A DNA stretch of 64,000 nt, taken from Clostridium formicaceticum. Lineage in GTDB: Bacteria; Bacillota; Clostridia; Peptostreptococcales; Natronincolaceae. Within the stretch, counting starts at the first letter, position 1, and each line of letters starts with the position of its first letter. Position numbers and translations under genes: made by a program. Under the pieces are notes generated by a model. The model did not search any database. It saw nothing but the letters and a program-made list of their open reading frames with translations, and was not told the DNA's origin. The DNA lies in assembly GCF_001854185.1 (NCBI RefSeq), contig NZ_CP017603.1, positions 2,108,001 to 2,172,000 on the forward strand, read 5' to 3'. This document shows positions 26,532-35,349 of this stretch, in pieces.

Positions 26532-26817
26532 CTTGGGGACGCTGTCCCCAAACCCCTGAGGTTTAACGCTTTTGTTCCCCCAGGAACGAAGAAAACGGGA
26601 AGTCCACTAGACTACCCGTTCCTGTAAAGAATCCTAATAACCCCTCAGGTTGCTCCTCAGCATAGCCCTACCCTGTTATTAGGAAAAACAATGTATATTC
26701 TTAGCTTTAAATGGGTAATTTATACAGCAGAACTAATTTGACAAATTACTCATCGACAAAAATCAGCATTTAAATCAAATCTTAAAGTTACTTAAGTTAT
26801 TGTACTTAGAAAGAGAA
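26532..26817 (+). other. structured noncoding 3' segment of the IS256 element
   Basis: Three consecutive foldable units: TTGGGGAC/GTCCCCAA directly after the stop codon, AACGGG/CCCGTT, and CCTAATAAC/GTTATTAGG enclosing a second hairpin. There is no reading frame. Likely transcription terminators that shield the element, but unusually long for IS256 family members. Confidence 0.5.
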
Positions 26818-26843
26818 TACACAAAATTATTTACACTGCCACT

Positions 26844-28304
26844 TTAACTCTCGGCTTCAGCCTCCTGAGGCTTTAAATCATCTTCTTCAACATCCACATA
26901 GTTTTCTTTTTTCTCTTTAGAAATAAAATCTGCTTGGGGTGTAGTTTGCTTTTTTAATAGATATTCCGGCAATTGAAGTCCTGCACTGTTAAATACATCC
27001 TCAAGAGGTGGAAGGGATTGCATCATACCGGATAAAAAATTGGCGGTGGCGGTTTTTCCGCCTTCTTTTCCTCCAGTGTTATCCCACACAGTAACTTTGT
27101 CGATGTTGATGCCTTTGATGGCTTCTACTTGAATTTTAATTAGTTCTGGTAGTTTATCGGCAATCATCAACATCACTGCTTTATCTGTATCTCCTCCTGC
27201 CGCTTCCACGATTTTACTGAAACCTTCCGCTTGTTTTACAAGCATTTCCTTAGTACCTCTAGCCTCTGCATCCATTTTGGCAAAGATAGCATCAGCTTCG
27301 CCTTTAGCTTTTCTTCTAAATTCCTCTGCTTGGGCTTCTGCTTCGATCTCAAGCTTTTGTTTTTCAATCTCTGCACGAACAATAACATCCGCTTCTTTTG
27401 TAGCCTTTTCTCTTTTTGCCCTGGCTTTTTCAGCCTCTTCCTCTGCAAAATAAGCCTCTTCTAAGGCTCTTGCAGATTGAATTTTCTCGGCAGCTGTAGC
27501 TTTTCTTTCTGCCTCCGCTGCTTTTTCCCTTCTTTCCGCTTCAGAGTTGGCAATGGTAATTTTAGATCGGTTTTCTCCCTCTACAGCAGTAGCATTGGCC
27601 TCAGCAACCTGTACTCTCTGATCTCTATGGGCTTTAGCTTCACCAATAGCACCATCTCTATCCTTCTCAGCAACACTCTTTTTAGCATCATTGACAGCCT
27701 TTGCAGCCGCCTCTTTACCTAATGCATCGATATAGCCAGACTCATCATTAATATCTGTGACATTTACGTTGATTAGTCTTAAACCAATCTTTTTTAATTC
27801 AGTTTCTACATTACTGGATACAGCTTCTAAAAACTTATCTCTATCGGTATTAATTTCTTCGATGTCCATTGTAGCTATAACCAGCCTTAACTGGCCAAAT
27901 ATAATATCTTTGGCCAATTCCTGTATCTCTGCTAACTTTAATCCCAACAATCTTTCTGCTGCATTCTGCATAACCCCTGGTTCTGTAGAAACACCAACGG
28001 TAAACCTTGAAGGAACATCTACCCTGATGTTTTGTTTACTAAGGGCTTTTTGAAGGTTGACCTCTATTGATATGGGTGTGAGGTCTAGAAACTCATAATG
28101 CTGGATGACGGGCCATATAAAAGCGGCGCCTCCATGAATACACTTGGAAGAATTATTTCCAACTTCTCCTTGACCTACTTTACCGTATACAACTAAAACT
28201 TTATCTGATGGACATTTTTTGTATCGAGCAAACAAGGCTGCAACAGTACCAAAAATAATAACAACAATAACAGTTACAAGTATTACACCATAAGGCTGAC
28301 CCAT
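26844..28304 (-). CDS. floT: flotillin-like protein (SPFH/PHB domain)
   Basis: 486 aa. An N-terminal membrane hairpin (GVILVTVIVVIIFGTVAALF) is followed by an SPFH/PHB domain (about 35-200) and a long Ala/Glu-rich coiled coil (215-390) with EA-repeats such as EAERREKAAEAERKA, as in YuaG/FloT. It organises membrane microdomains. It is transcribed with the NfeD-like gene 3 bp upstream, the usual pair yuaF-yuaG. An IS256 copy is inserted exactly at its stop codon, so the coding sequence is complete but the original downstream region is displaced. Confidence 0.9.
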   Translation of the reverse strand: MGQPYGVILVTVIVVIIFGTVAALFARYKKCPSDKVLVVYGKVGQGEVGNNSSKCIHGGAAFIWPVIQHYEFLDLTPISIEVNLQKALSKQNIRVDVPSRFTVGVSTEPGVMQNAAERLLGLKLAEIQELAKDIIFGQLRLVIATMDIEEINTDRDKFLEAVSSNVETELKKIGLRLINVNVTDINDESGYIDALGKEAAAKAVNDAKKSVAEKDRDGAIGEAKAHRDQRVQVAEANATAVEGENRSKITIANSEAERREKAAEAERKATAAEKIQSARALEEAYFAEEEAEKARAKREKATKEADVIVRAEIEKQKLEIEAEAQAEEFRRKAKGEADAIFAKMDAEARGTKEMLVKQAEGFSKIVEAAGGDTDKAVMLMIADKLPELIKIQVEAIKGINIDKVTVWDNTGGKEGGKTATANFLSGMMQSLPPLEDVFNSAGLQLPEYLLKKQTTPQADFISKEKKENYVDVEEDDLKPQEAEAES

Positions 28305-28307
28305 TTG

Positions 28308-28904
28308 TTAATCCCCTCCAGTTATTTTTTCAACCAATAAAATTCTATTGCTTAATATATCCTTCACTTGAACGACAGTACCTGTTGGAATAGCATTCTC
28401 ATCATCTGTCATAGCTTCCAATTCTCTAAAAGCGTCTTGAAAAGTAATATTTACCTTTCCTATACCACTTCTTTTAGCAGGAATACGTATATATACCTGA
28501 CAAGTAGCTCCTTTAGCATATTCTATTTGCATATTTCCATTATGTGTTAATTTCATTGTGAAGTAAAAAAGAACCGATACGATCAACATCATGATGATGC
28601 CTAGTAGCGTAGAGAGTAGTAAAGTAGCAGATGTGCCCATTCCTGCATTTAAAAAAGTAATTCCTGCCCATCCAAAAACAGTAAAAAAGGTGATGAAATT
28701 TCTAAGCGTGAATAAATTCAATGATGATTCAAATTCAAAGTCATTATCCAAATCTAACCCTTCTTCAATACCCTCCATCCCATCCCCATCACCTAGACCT
28801 AAAAAGGTAGCTATTAACTGTATAATAAATAAGACTGTAAAAGGAATGGCTAGATACCAGTAAATTCGTTCCAAAACAAGTGCTTCTGAAAGCCAAGCTA
28901 TCAA
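28308..28904 (-). CDS. NfeD/YuaF-like membrane protein partner of flotillin
   Basis: 198 aa from a TTG start with AAGGGGG upstream. There are three membrane helices (about 15-35, 70-90, 97-115) and a C-terminal OB-like domain (125-195; GIGKVNITFQDAFRELEA, GTVVQVKDIL). It has no protease domain, as in the short NfeD proteins that anchor or assist flotillins. First gene of the operon. Confidence 0.85.
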   Translation of the reverse strand: MIAWLSEALVLERIYWYLAIPFTVLFIIQLIATFLGLGDGDGMEGIEEGLDLDNDFEFESSLNLFTLRNFITFFTVFGWAGITFLNAGMGTSATLLLSTLLGIIMMLIVSVLFYFTMKLTHNGNMQIEYAKGATCQVYIRIPAKRSGIGKVNITFQDAFRELEAMTDDENAIPTGTVVQVKDILSNRILLVEKITGGD

Positions 28905-29062
28905 CTGGTTTACCCCCTTTCTTAAATATTTTTTTCCTAACCAACTTCGACATCCTCTACTAAAAACCTTTTTAAATTAACATATTTATTGTAAATTTTT
29001 TTAAAAGGATAGAAAATACTACTGTCAAAGCTCAGTATTAGGTAATTTTGAATTATATTTTT

Positions 29063-29118
29063 ATCCTTCGGTGTATTGCTAAGGCTTCCCTGAATTAAGT
29101 CTCGCTTTATTTTTATGC
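29063..29118 (+). repeat. dispersed repeat families C and B joined
   Basis: TTATCCTTCGGTGTATTGCT is a near copy of TTATCCTTCAATATATTGCT at 52640 (family C). It is directly followed by CCTGAATTAAGTCTCGCTTT, the family B block seen at 35327-35347. The rest of 28905-29312 holds no gene; promoters for both flanking genes must lie here. Confidence 0.55.
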
Positions 29119-29312
29119 AGCGAAACAAGGATAGTTGCTAAATATAAAGAAAAAAGTAGAAACGCCAACAACCAGAAAAGACTGAGTGGTGCATAAGAAG
29201 GAATATAAATTTCACAATTTCCCATAATTCTTTGATACTGATGCCATACTTTTAGTTCATAATATTAATGGAAAGGTACTTAAATAAAAAACAAATGGGA
29301 AGGAGAATTTTT

Positions 29313-29975
29313 ATGGATTGGAAAAAGAAAATCATACCTGCTACATTAGCTCTAACACTTTTGGTACCAGTAGGGGTGTTTGCCAACAATAGTGCAAATA
29401 CTGAAGAAAACACAAAGGATAGGGGCAAATTTCCAACAGCTATTACGAAATCAATAGGGCTTGGAGAAGAAGGTTTTGGCAAAAACATAGAGCTTTCAGA
29501 GGAAATCAGGGAAAAATGTCAAGAACTTAGGGAAAAGTTTGAAAAGGGGGAAATTACCAAAGAAGCATTGCAAGAAGAAATGAAGGAACTGATGCCAGAA
29601 GGATTTCAAATGAAAGTAAGAGGTCTTGGGAATCAAGAGGAGCTTTCAGAAGAAGTAAAGGAAAAGTTGCAAGAGCTTAGAGAAAAATTACAAAGTGGAG
29701 AAATTACCAAAGAAGCATTGCAAGAAGAAATGAAGGAACTGATACCAGAAGGATTTCAAATGAAAGTAAGGGGTTTTGGGAATCAAGAGGAGCTTTCAGA
29801 AGAAGTAAAGGAAAAGTTGCAAGAGCTTAGAGAAAAATTACAAAGTGGAGAAATTACCAAAGAAGCATTGCAAGAAGAAATGAAGGAACTGATGCCAAAA
29901 GAGCTTCAGCTTAGAAGAGAAAAACTTGGCAATGAAGAAGCCAAACAGTTAAAGCTAGAGAGTTTTTCATTATAG
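29313..29975 (+). CDS. secreted protein with three 50-residue tandem repeats
   Basis: 220 aa from the ATG at 29313, with GGGAAGGAG upstream. A signal peptide (KKKIIPATLALTLLVPVGVF, cleavage after VFA) precedes three repeats with the core LREKLQSGEITKEALQEEMK followed by a linker ending FGNQE. The DNA repeats have a period of exactly 150 bp from 29491. The repeats are amphipathic charged helices, resembling SHOCT/YckD (DUF2680)-like modules. No enzymatic motif is present. It is followed by a terminator and a two-component system that could control or sense it. Confidence 0.7.
   Translation: MDWKKKIIPATLALTLLVPVGVFANNSANTEENTKDRGKFPTAITKSIGLGEEGFGKNIELSEEIREKCQELREKFEKGEITKEALQEEMKELMPEGFQMKVRGLGNQEELSEEVKEKLQELREKLQSGEITKEALQEEMKELIPEGFQMKVRGFGNQEELSEEVKEKLQELREKLQSGEITKEALQEEMKELMPKELQLRREKLGNEEAKQLKLESFSL
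29491..29930 (+). repeat. 150-bp tandem DNA repeat, three units
   Basis: Units start at 29491, 29641 and 29791, each with AGCTTTCAGA. Units 2 and 3 are nearly identical; unit 1 has diverged. In frame with the secreted protein, so copy number can change without frameshift. Confidence 0.9.
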
Positions 29976-30026
29976 AAATTAAATAAGCTAACTATTTAGC
30001 TTTCTGCAAACATGAAAATACAGTTC

Positions 30027-30057
30027 TAAAGACGTGTTAAGGCACGTCTTTTTTGAT
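30027..30057 (+). terminator. Rho-independent terminator
   Basis: AAAGACGTG and CACGTCTTTTTT form a 9-bp stem plus T-run after the secreted repeat protein gene. Confidence 0.8.
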
Positions 30058-30083
30058 ATACTTAAGAGGAGGAGGTATAGCAT

Positions 30084-30746
30084 ATGTCATTTCGAATCTA
30101 TTTAGTAGAGGATGATCCAAATTTAAACTTGGTTTTAACCTCTTACCTGCAGAAGGAAGGTTGGCAGATTTCTTCCTTTTTGGCAGGGGTGGAAGCAAGG
30201 CAGGCTATTCATAATACGCCTGATTTATGGATATTGGATATTATGCTTCCTGATATAGATGGTTATCAACTTATTAGAGAAATTAAGGCAAATAGCTTGC
30301 AAACACCTGTTATCTTTATCTCTGCAAGAGATGCTGATATAGATAGAGTGGTTGGTTTAGAATTGGGGAGTGATGATTATCTACCTAAGCCATTTCTTCC
30401 CAGAGAGTTAGTAATCCGTACTAGAAGGCTACTGGAGAGAGTATATCATACTAATACTACATTTCAAACAATTCCTCCCTATAGTATATATGAAGCAAGT
30501 AGAACGGTTAAGTTACAGGAAACCATCATTGACTTAACCTCTAAGGAATTTGATCTTCTTATTCTTTTTACAAAAAATCAAGGACGCGCTCTTTCAAGAG
30601 AGCAAATTCTTATGCATATTTGGGGGGATAACTATTTTGGAAGTGATCGTGTAGTAGATGATCTCGTTAGACGATTAAGAAAAAAGATGTCGTTTTTATC
30701 TATAGAGACGATGTATGGTTATGGATATAGGATGGTAAGGTCATGA
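30084..30746 (+). CDS. OmpR-family response regulator
   Basis: 220 aa. The receiver has EDDP near residue 9, phosphoacceptor in LWILDIMLPDIDG (about 51), and KPFLPREL. The winged helix has LTSKEFDLLILFTKNQ and VVDDLVRRLRKKMS. It overlaps the next gene by 4 bp (ATGA), indicating coupling. AGGAGGAGG precedes the start. Confidence 0.93.
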   Translation: MSFRIYLVEDDPNLNLVLTSYLQKEGWQISSFLAGVEARQAIHNTPDLWILDIMLPDIDGYQLIREIKANSLQTPVIFISARDADIDRVVGLELGSDDYLPKPFLPRELVIRTRRLLERVYHTNTTFQTIPPYSIYEASRTVKLQETIIDLTSKEFDLLILFTKNQGRALSREQILMHIWGDNYFGSDRVVDDLVRRLRKKMSFLSIETMYGYGYRMVRS

Positions 30747-32110
30747 AAAATCTTCCTTTATCCTTACAAATTTGGTTGGTTTTTGCTGCTATTATGTTAG
30801 CTATTTCTATTTTATTAACAGGATTATTTCCTTGGACACTGAGGGACTTTTTTACCAGAGAAATTTATGCAACCATTGAAAGTGGCCAAAATTTGATATT
30901 GAATCGCTTTCATAACGAATCTCCTGAAGAAGCCTGGGAAGATAACCTTTTGCCTAGAGAACGACATGCCTTACAAGATATACGTACTGTTAATCACTTT
31001 ATTATATTAAGTGAAACGCAAGAAATCATTGCCCAAAGGCTTCCTATAGAATTTCTAAATAAGGTAAGATTAGAGGCGAGTCAACAAGTGGAAGATAGTC
31101 AACGCTATAGCGGACAAGTTGATGATAGAAAGGTTTTTTATGTGATTAATAAAGGTGAGATGCGGGGCCATGAATTTTTTCTTGTATCTTATATGTGGGA
31201 TGCTTATCGTGAAGATTTGGTTCAAACTCTTTTTAGAAGATTGCTATTGATTATGAGCTTGGTTTTTTTACTTAGTTGGATACCCTCTCTTTTGCTGGCA
31301 AGATACTTGTCGAATCCATTGGTAGCCTTGGAAAAACGTGTTAAAAAGCTTACAAATCGAGACTGGAATGAAACGATTCAGTTGCAACGGAAGGATGAGA
31401 TTGGCAAATTGGGAGAGTCTATAGAGCAGCTAAGGACCCAATTAGTTCGTCAGGACGAGGCACAACAGTCTTTTTTACAGCATACGTCCCATGAGTTGAA
31501 GACACCAGTAATGATTATCCGTAGTTATGTCCAAGCAATTGGAGATGGGATTTACCCTAAAGGAGATCTAACAAACAGCTTACAAGTTATCGAGGAAGAA
31601 GCTGAGCGCTTAGAAAAGCGCATATATAGTCTTCTCTATCTGACAAAACTCGACTATTTAGCTACCCACAAACCTTTTTGGGAAACTGTAAACATGCATA
31701 ACTTAATTATCGATGTGGTAGAAAGATTCCGTTGGAATCAGAGGCAATTAGATTGGTCCCTTGATTTATCGGATATAGAAATTAAGGGGGATATTGAACA
31801 ATGGTGTGTTGTGCTAGAAAATTTGCTAGATAACCAAATACGGTATGCTCAGCACCAAATTCTTATTTCACTGAAGAAGTCAGAGGAGTCTACGGAAAAG
31901 ACAGCGCTTCTTCGTATTTGGAATGATGGACCCAATATTGAAGAAGAAACAATAGATATTCTTTTTAATAAATTCCGCAAAGGGAGTAAGGGGGAATTCG
32001 GCCTTGGTTTAGCCATTAGTCATCGCATTGTTTCCTTGCATGGTGGAAGAATTTGGGTAAAAAATGAAGAAGAAGGGGTATCCTTTTATCTAGCGTTTCC
32101 TTTTGTATAA
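30743..32110 (+). CDS. sensor histidine kinase
   Basis: 455 aa. Two membrane helices (about 8-30 and 165-187) enclose an extracytoplasmic domain of about 130 residues. HAMP follows, then the H-box QHTSHELKTPVMII (about 252), and HATPase N box NLLDNQIRYA with G boxes EFGLGLAISHRI. The G1 box is weakened (RIWNDGPNIEEETI). Cognate of the regulator encoded upstream. The genes follow a secreted repeat protein, and related CssS/YvrG-type kinases monitor envelope state, so an envelope signal is plausible (inference). Confidence 0.92.
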   Translation: MKNLPLSLQIWLVFAAIMLAISILLTGLFPWTLRDFFTREIYATIESGQNLILNRFHNESPEEAWEDNLLPRERHALQDIRTVNHFIILSETQEIIAQRLPIEFLNKVRLEASQQVEDSQRYSGQVDDRKVFYVINKGEMRGHEFFLVSYMWDAYREDLVQTLFRRLLLIMSLVFLLSWIPSLLLARYLSNPLVALEKRVKKLTNRDWNETIQLQRKDEIGKLGESIEQLRTQLVRQDEAQQSFLQHTSHELKTPVMIIRSYVQAIGDGIYPKGDLTNSLQVIEEEAERLEKRIYSLLYLTKLDYLATHKPFWETVNMHNLIIDVVERFRWNQRQLDWSLDLSDIEIKGDIEQWCVVLENLLDNQIRYAQHQILISLKKSEESTEKTALLRIWNDGPNIEEETIDILFNKFRKGSKGEFGLGLAISHRIVSLHGGRIWVKNEEEGVSFYLAFPFV

Positions 32111-32127
32111 ATATGAAATGGTCGCAC

Positions 32128-32173
32128 CTCAAAATCTTCTGTTTTTAAAAATAAGAAGATTTTGAGATTTTAT
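32128..32173. terminator. bidirectional terminator
   Basis: CTCAAAATCTTCT and AGAAGATTTTGAG form a 13-bp stem with ATTTTAT after it; it sits between convergent genes and overlaps the stop codon of the ion channel gene. Confidence 0.85.
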
Positions 32174-32994
32174 AAATCTTTAAATTTCTTAACTTTTTCT
32201 TCCTCCAAGCTGCAGGTTTTATGAAAATCTCTCCAATTAATGTGACTTCTTCTATGACCTTGCCATTTATAGAGGTCTATATAATCCTTAATGAAGTGAA
32301 TACAGCCTCCAGTATAGTATCTAGATATAAAAACCAACTCCCCAGCCTCTACATCGGTGCCTATAACTGAAATTCTTATTAAAATACTTTCTTTTTTAAG
32401 AAGGGCTGCCTTCAAGTAGCTTAGAAGCTGGCGATTTTTTTCTTCTTGCAAATCAATATCCCAATATAAGAGCTTCTCAAAATAATAATACTCTTGAGAT
32501 AAATGGAGTTTTCTTTTTCTAACATTATTTTCATAAATAAAGACTTCTAGTACTCTATTGACATTTACTAAAGCTCTACCTTTATTACCCACTCTTACAG
32601 ATAAATAAAATTTATCCTCATCCTCTTGATATTTTAGATAAACTCTATTGGTAATAATAATATTTTTGGGTCTTTTGACTAAATAAAACAAAAACATACC
32701 GGTAAAAATAGAATTGATTAGAACGCCTGAAAACCCTTGAAGTACTGTAAGAAATTTCCCCATTTGATCGACAGCTGTAATATCTCCATAGCCAATAGTT
32801 AAGTAGGTAATGCCGCTGAAATAAATAGCATCACTAAAAGGCGATTTTTTGTAATCTGAAGAATGAGTAATCATACCATTTGTATCAATAAGGGAATCAT
32901 GTTTTATATACAGATAAGCAAAGGACAATATATTTAAAGTAACAATCATTACATAGATGATTAACAGAACAAGCACTCTTTTTAATATATCCAT
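32170..32994 (-). CDS. two-helix potassium channel family protein
   Basis: 274 aa from the ATG at 32994, which has GAGGAG upstream; the open frame extends further but overlaps the divergent gene. Helix one is VLVLLIIYVMIVTLNILSFA. A pore loop with selectivity filter TIGYGDI (about residue 74) follows, and helix two FSGVLINSIFTGMFLFYLV. The C-terminal 160 residues are a soluble beta-rich domain similar to inward-rectifier cytoplasmic domains. It should conduct K+. Confidence 0.85.
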   Translation of the reverse strand: MDILKRVLVLLIIYVMIVTLNILSFAYLYIKHDSLIDTNGMITHSSDYKKSPFSDAIYFSGITYLTIGYGDITAVDQMGKFLTVLQGFSGVLINSIFTGMFLFYLVKRPKNIIITNRVYLKYQEDEDKFYLSVRVGNKGRALVNVNRVLEVFIYENNVRKRKLHLSQEYYYFEKLLYWDIDLQEEKNRQLLSYLKAALLKKESILIRISVIGTDVEAGELVFISRYYTGGCIHFIKDYIDLYKWQGHRRSHINWRDFHKTCSLEEEKVKKFKDL

Positions 32995-33190
32995 TTTCCT
33001 ACTCCTCAATTGCAATACAAAGATTATGCTAAGTTTTGAATGAAAACTAGTATTAGAATTCCCAAACCTATAAATTTTATTGCCGCAGGGAAGAACTTCT
33101 ACAAAAGATTTCATTATAAAATGTAGAAGATTCCATAAAATAAGCATGATAAGCAAAGTATCGTCAAAGATATAAAGGATGTGAGGGTAT

Positions 33191-34435
33191 TTGGATATGC
33201 ATAATATAGGGCAAGCATTGATACTATTGATACTATTGATTTTATCTGCTTTTTTTTCAACCTCTGAAACAGCATTAATGGCACTAAGTAGAATTAGAGT
33301 CCGACATATGGTAGAGGAAAAAGTTAAAGGGGCGGATCTAATCGATAAATATATAGGGGAGCCGAATAAGCTTTTAGGTACAATTTTGGTAGGAAACAAC
33401 ATCGTAAATATAGGTGCTTCTGCCTTGGCAACGGCGCTGGCTATTGATTTTTATGGGGATCAAGGCGTGGTGATTGCTACAATCGTCATGACAATTCTAG
33501 TGTTGGTATTTGCAGAAATAACTCCTAAGTCTTTTGCTGCCCAAAATGCTGAAAAAATATCCTTAAAAATCATAAAACCTATAGCTCTTGTTATTGTTTT
33601 ACTTTATCCTATCGTAACAATATTTACTTTTATTACAAGTGGATTTATGAGAATATTAGGGAGTAATACAAACAAAGTACGTCCCTTCATTACTGAGGAT
33701 GAACTGAGAACAGTTGTCAATGTTAGTCAAGAGGAAGGTGTTTTAGAAGTCCATGAGAAGGAAATGATTTATAATGTTTTTGAATTTGGCGATCAACAGA
33801 TCAGAGATGTGATGATTCAAAGAACAGATATTATTGCTATAGACATAGAAGATACTTACGAAGAAATTATTGAAGTCATAAGAACTGAGAAGTATTCTCG
33901 GTATCCTATTTATGCAGAAGGAATTGACAACATTGTAGGGATATTAAATGTAAGAGACTTATTTTTTATAGATAATTTACAGGAAAACTTTAATATCAAT
34001 GAGTACGTCAGAAAGCCTTATTACACCTTTGAGTATAAAAAAATTGCTGATTTGTTTAAAGAAATGAAAAAAAACAAAGTGCATATTGCTATTGTATTGG
34101 ACGAATACGGAGGAACTGCTGGCATTGTTACCTTAGAGGATTTAATTGAAGAAATTGTTGGCGATATTCAGGATGAGTATGATGAATATGAAAAAGAAAT
34201 AGAGGTTATTCGGCAAAATGAGTATCGTGTCAAAGGAAATACCAAGATTGAACTGGTGAATGAAATGATTGGTACCAATATAGAATCTGAAGATTTTGAC
34301 TCAATAGGAGGGTTTATTATAGGTGAATTAGGAAGATTTCCTAAACTAGGAGAAACCATTAATCACAATCATATGAAGTTTGTAGTGGAGGATATCGAAG
34401 GAAATAAAATTAAAAAAATAAGGATTTTCACTTGA
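33191..34435 (+). CDS. CNNM/CorC (HlyC) family protein with CBS pair
   Basis: 414 aa. The DUF21/CNNM membrane domain (1-170, SAFFSTSETALMALSRIR) is followed by two CBS domains (about 205-325; VMIQRTDIIAID, VHIAIVLDEYGGTAGIVTLE) and the CorC_HlyC domain (340-412). Start is TTG at 33191 or ATG at 33197, preceded by GGATGTGAGGG. Family members export Mg2+ or related cations, with nucleotides bound by the CBS pair. Confidence 0.9.
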   Translation: MDMHNIGQALILLILLILSAFFSTSETALMALSRIRVRHMVEEKVKGADLIDKYIGEPNKLLGTILVGNNIVNIGASALATALAIDFYGDQGVVIATIVMTILVLVFAEITPKSFAAQNAEKISLKIIKPIALVIVLLYPIVTIFTFITSGFMRILGSNTNKVRPFITEDELRTVVNVSQEEGVLEVHEKEMIYNVFEFGDQQIRDVMIQRTDIIAIDIEDTYEEIIEVIRTEKYSRYPIYAEGIDNIVGILNVRDLFFIDNLQENFNINEYVRKPYYTFEYKKIADLFKEMKKNKVHIAIVLDEYGGTAGIVTLEDLIEEIVGDIQDEYDEYEKEIEVIRQNEYRVKGNTKIELVNEMIGTNIESEDFDSIGGFIIGELGRFPKLGETINHNHMKFVVEDIEGNKIKKIRIFT

Positions 34436-34445
34436 AAATCCTTAA
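34420..34445. terminator. convergent terminator overlapping the corC-like stop codon
   Basis: AAGGATTTTCA and TGAAAATCCTT pair over 11 bp around a 2-nt loop, with A/T runs either side. Confidence 0.65.
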
Positions 34446-34447
34446 GT

Positions 34448-35095
34448 TTATAGTGCTTCCTCTAACCGTTTCATCAGTATGCTTTTTCTTTCTCTAATCA
34501 TATTCATATAAAATGCCTCTGTTTCTTGTACCACAGATGTAGACAATTGGTTATCTTGAAGCTCAGTTTCCATCTCTTTTAAAAGTTCTTGTAATGTAGC
34601 CTTCATAGATTCCTCTAACATATTAGCCGCTTGAAGATATTTCCTAACCACCAGTGCTTGACTTAGTTGACCTTGTGATTTTTCTGCCATATATTCTTCA
34701 TAGGCTTTTTTATAAAGGCTATTGGCTCTTTCTACTACTAAAGCTTCTAGTTTTTCAAATTTAGTATGATACTTATTTAATATCGTTTCTACTGTAGGAG
34801 TTTGTGTTGTTTCGGATTGCAGCGTATCATTATTCTTGCTTTTATCGACCAACGAACCCTGCTCTAAGTCCTTTTTCAGGTCATTTTCTAAAACATTTGA
34901 TGAGCCACTTTCTGCATGATCTTCTAAAACATAAAAGTCTAAATCTCCAAAATCAAAAAAATTTTCACTAAACTCCTCCTGCAATTGTGATCTTAGTGTA
35001 TTATCTACACCAAAGAAATAACGATAACCCCAAAAACTAATTCCTGCAAGAATTACTAGGAAAGAAATGAAAAAAATCAATAAATTTTTTTTCAT
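34448..35095 (-). CDS. membrane-anchored coiled-coil protein of unknown function
   Basis: 215 aa from the ATG at 35095 (AAGGAG 8 bases upstream). One N-terminal membrane helix (LLIFFISFLVILAGISFWGY), then an acidic linker, and a helical domain (about 105-215) rich in Glu, Leu and Ala, probably outside the cell. No family is recognised. It is single-gene and convergent with the CNNM/CorC gene. Confidence 0.6.
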   Translation of the reverse strand: MKKNLLIFFISFLVILAGISFWGYRYFFGVDNTLRSQLQEEFSENFFDFGDLDFYVLEDHAESGSSNVLENDLKKDLEQGSLVDKSKNNDTLQSETTQTPTVETILNKYHTKFEKLEALVVERANSLYKKAYEEYMAEKSQGQLSQALVVRKYLQAANMLEESMKATLQELLKEMETELQDNQLSTSVVQETEAFYMNMIRERKSILMKRLEEAL

Positions 35096-35257
35096 AGAAG
35101 TCACTCCTTGTCTAAATACCTAGCAAGCTTCATTTATACTATATCATTATCTTCCATTATATCATTATCTTCCTTAGTTCAATAGTAATTTTTCCTTGCC
35201 AAATTATGCAATAATCTTTCTTCAATAGCGTAAGTCCTTCAAGTCATTATCAAAAAA

Positions 35258-35284
35258 AGAAAACCACCAAAAGGTGGTTTATCC
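35258..35284 (-). terminator. terminator-like hairpin
   Basis: AAACCACC and GGTGGTTT around AAAA. On the minus strand it is followed by a T-rich stretch, so it probably ends the phn-type operon. Confidence 0.65.
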
Positions 35285-35297
35285 TCGAAATAAGTTG

Positions 35298-35349
35298 GGC
35301 TGCAATTCAGAGGAGTAAAAACTCCCCCTGAATTAAGTCTCGTTTTATC
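35298..35349. repeat. dispersed repeat family B, full copy
   Basis: AATTCAGAGGAGT and ACTCCCCCTGAATT form a hairpin, continuing into TAAGTCTCGTTTTAT. The hairpin matches the core at 2679-2710 and the tail matches 29097 and 6360. It runs into the stop codon of the ATPase gene. Confidence 0.6.

Larger units (their letters stand above)
25219..26840 (+). mobile_element. complete IS256-family insertion sequence
   Basis: 1622 bp. Terminal inverted repeats are GAGCCTGTAGAAAATTTTGT on the left and GGCAGTGTAAATAATTTTGT read inward on the right, both followed by GTA. The direct repeat ACTTTAAC occurs at 25211-25218 and 26841-26848 and is the 8-bp target duplication. The right copy contains the stop codon of the flotillin gene. 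Confidence 0.85.

Noticed and set aside
28937-29128. 63-codon frame on the minus strand upstream of the NfeD-like gene
   Set aside because: It runs through the family B/C repeats and AT-rich DNA, has no ribosome site, and no family resemblance.
32995-33402. N-terminal extension of the potassium channel frame
   Set aside because: Overlaps the divergent CNNM/CorC gene, has no ribosome site, and the ATG at 32994 has GAGGAG correctly placed.
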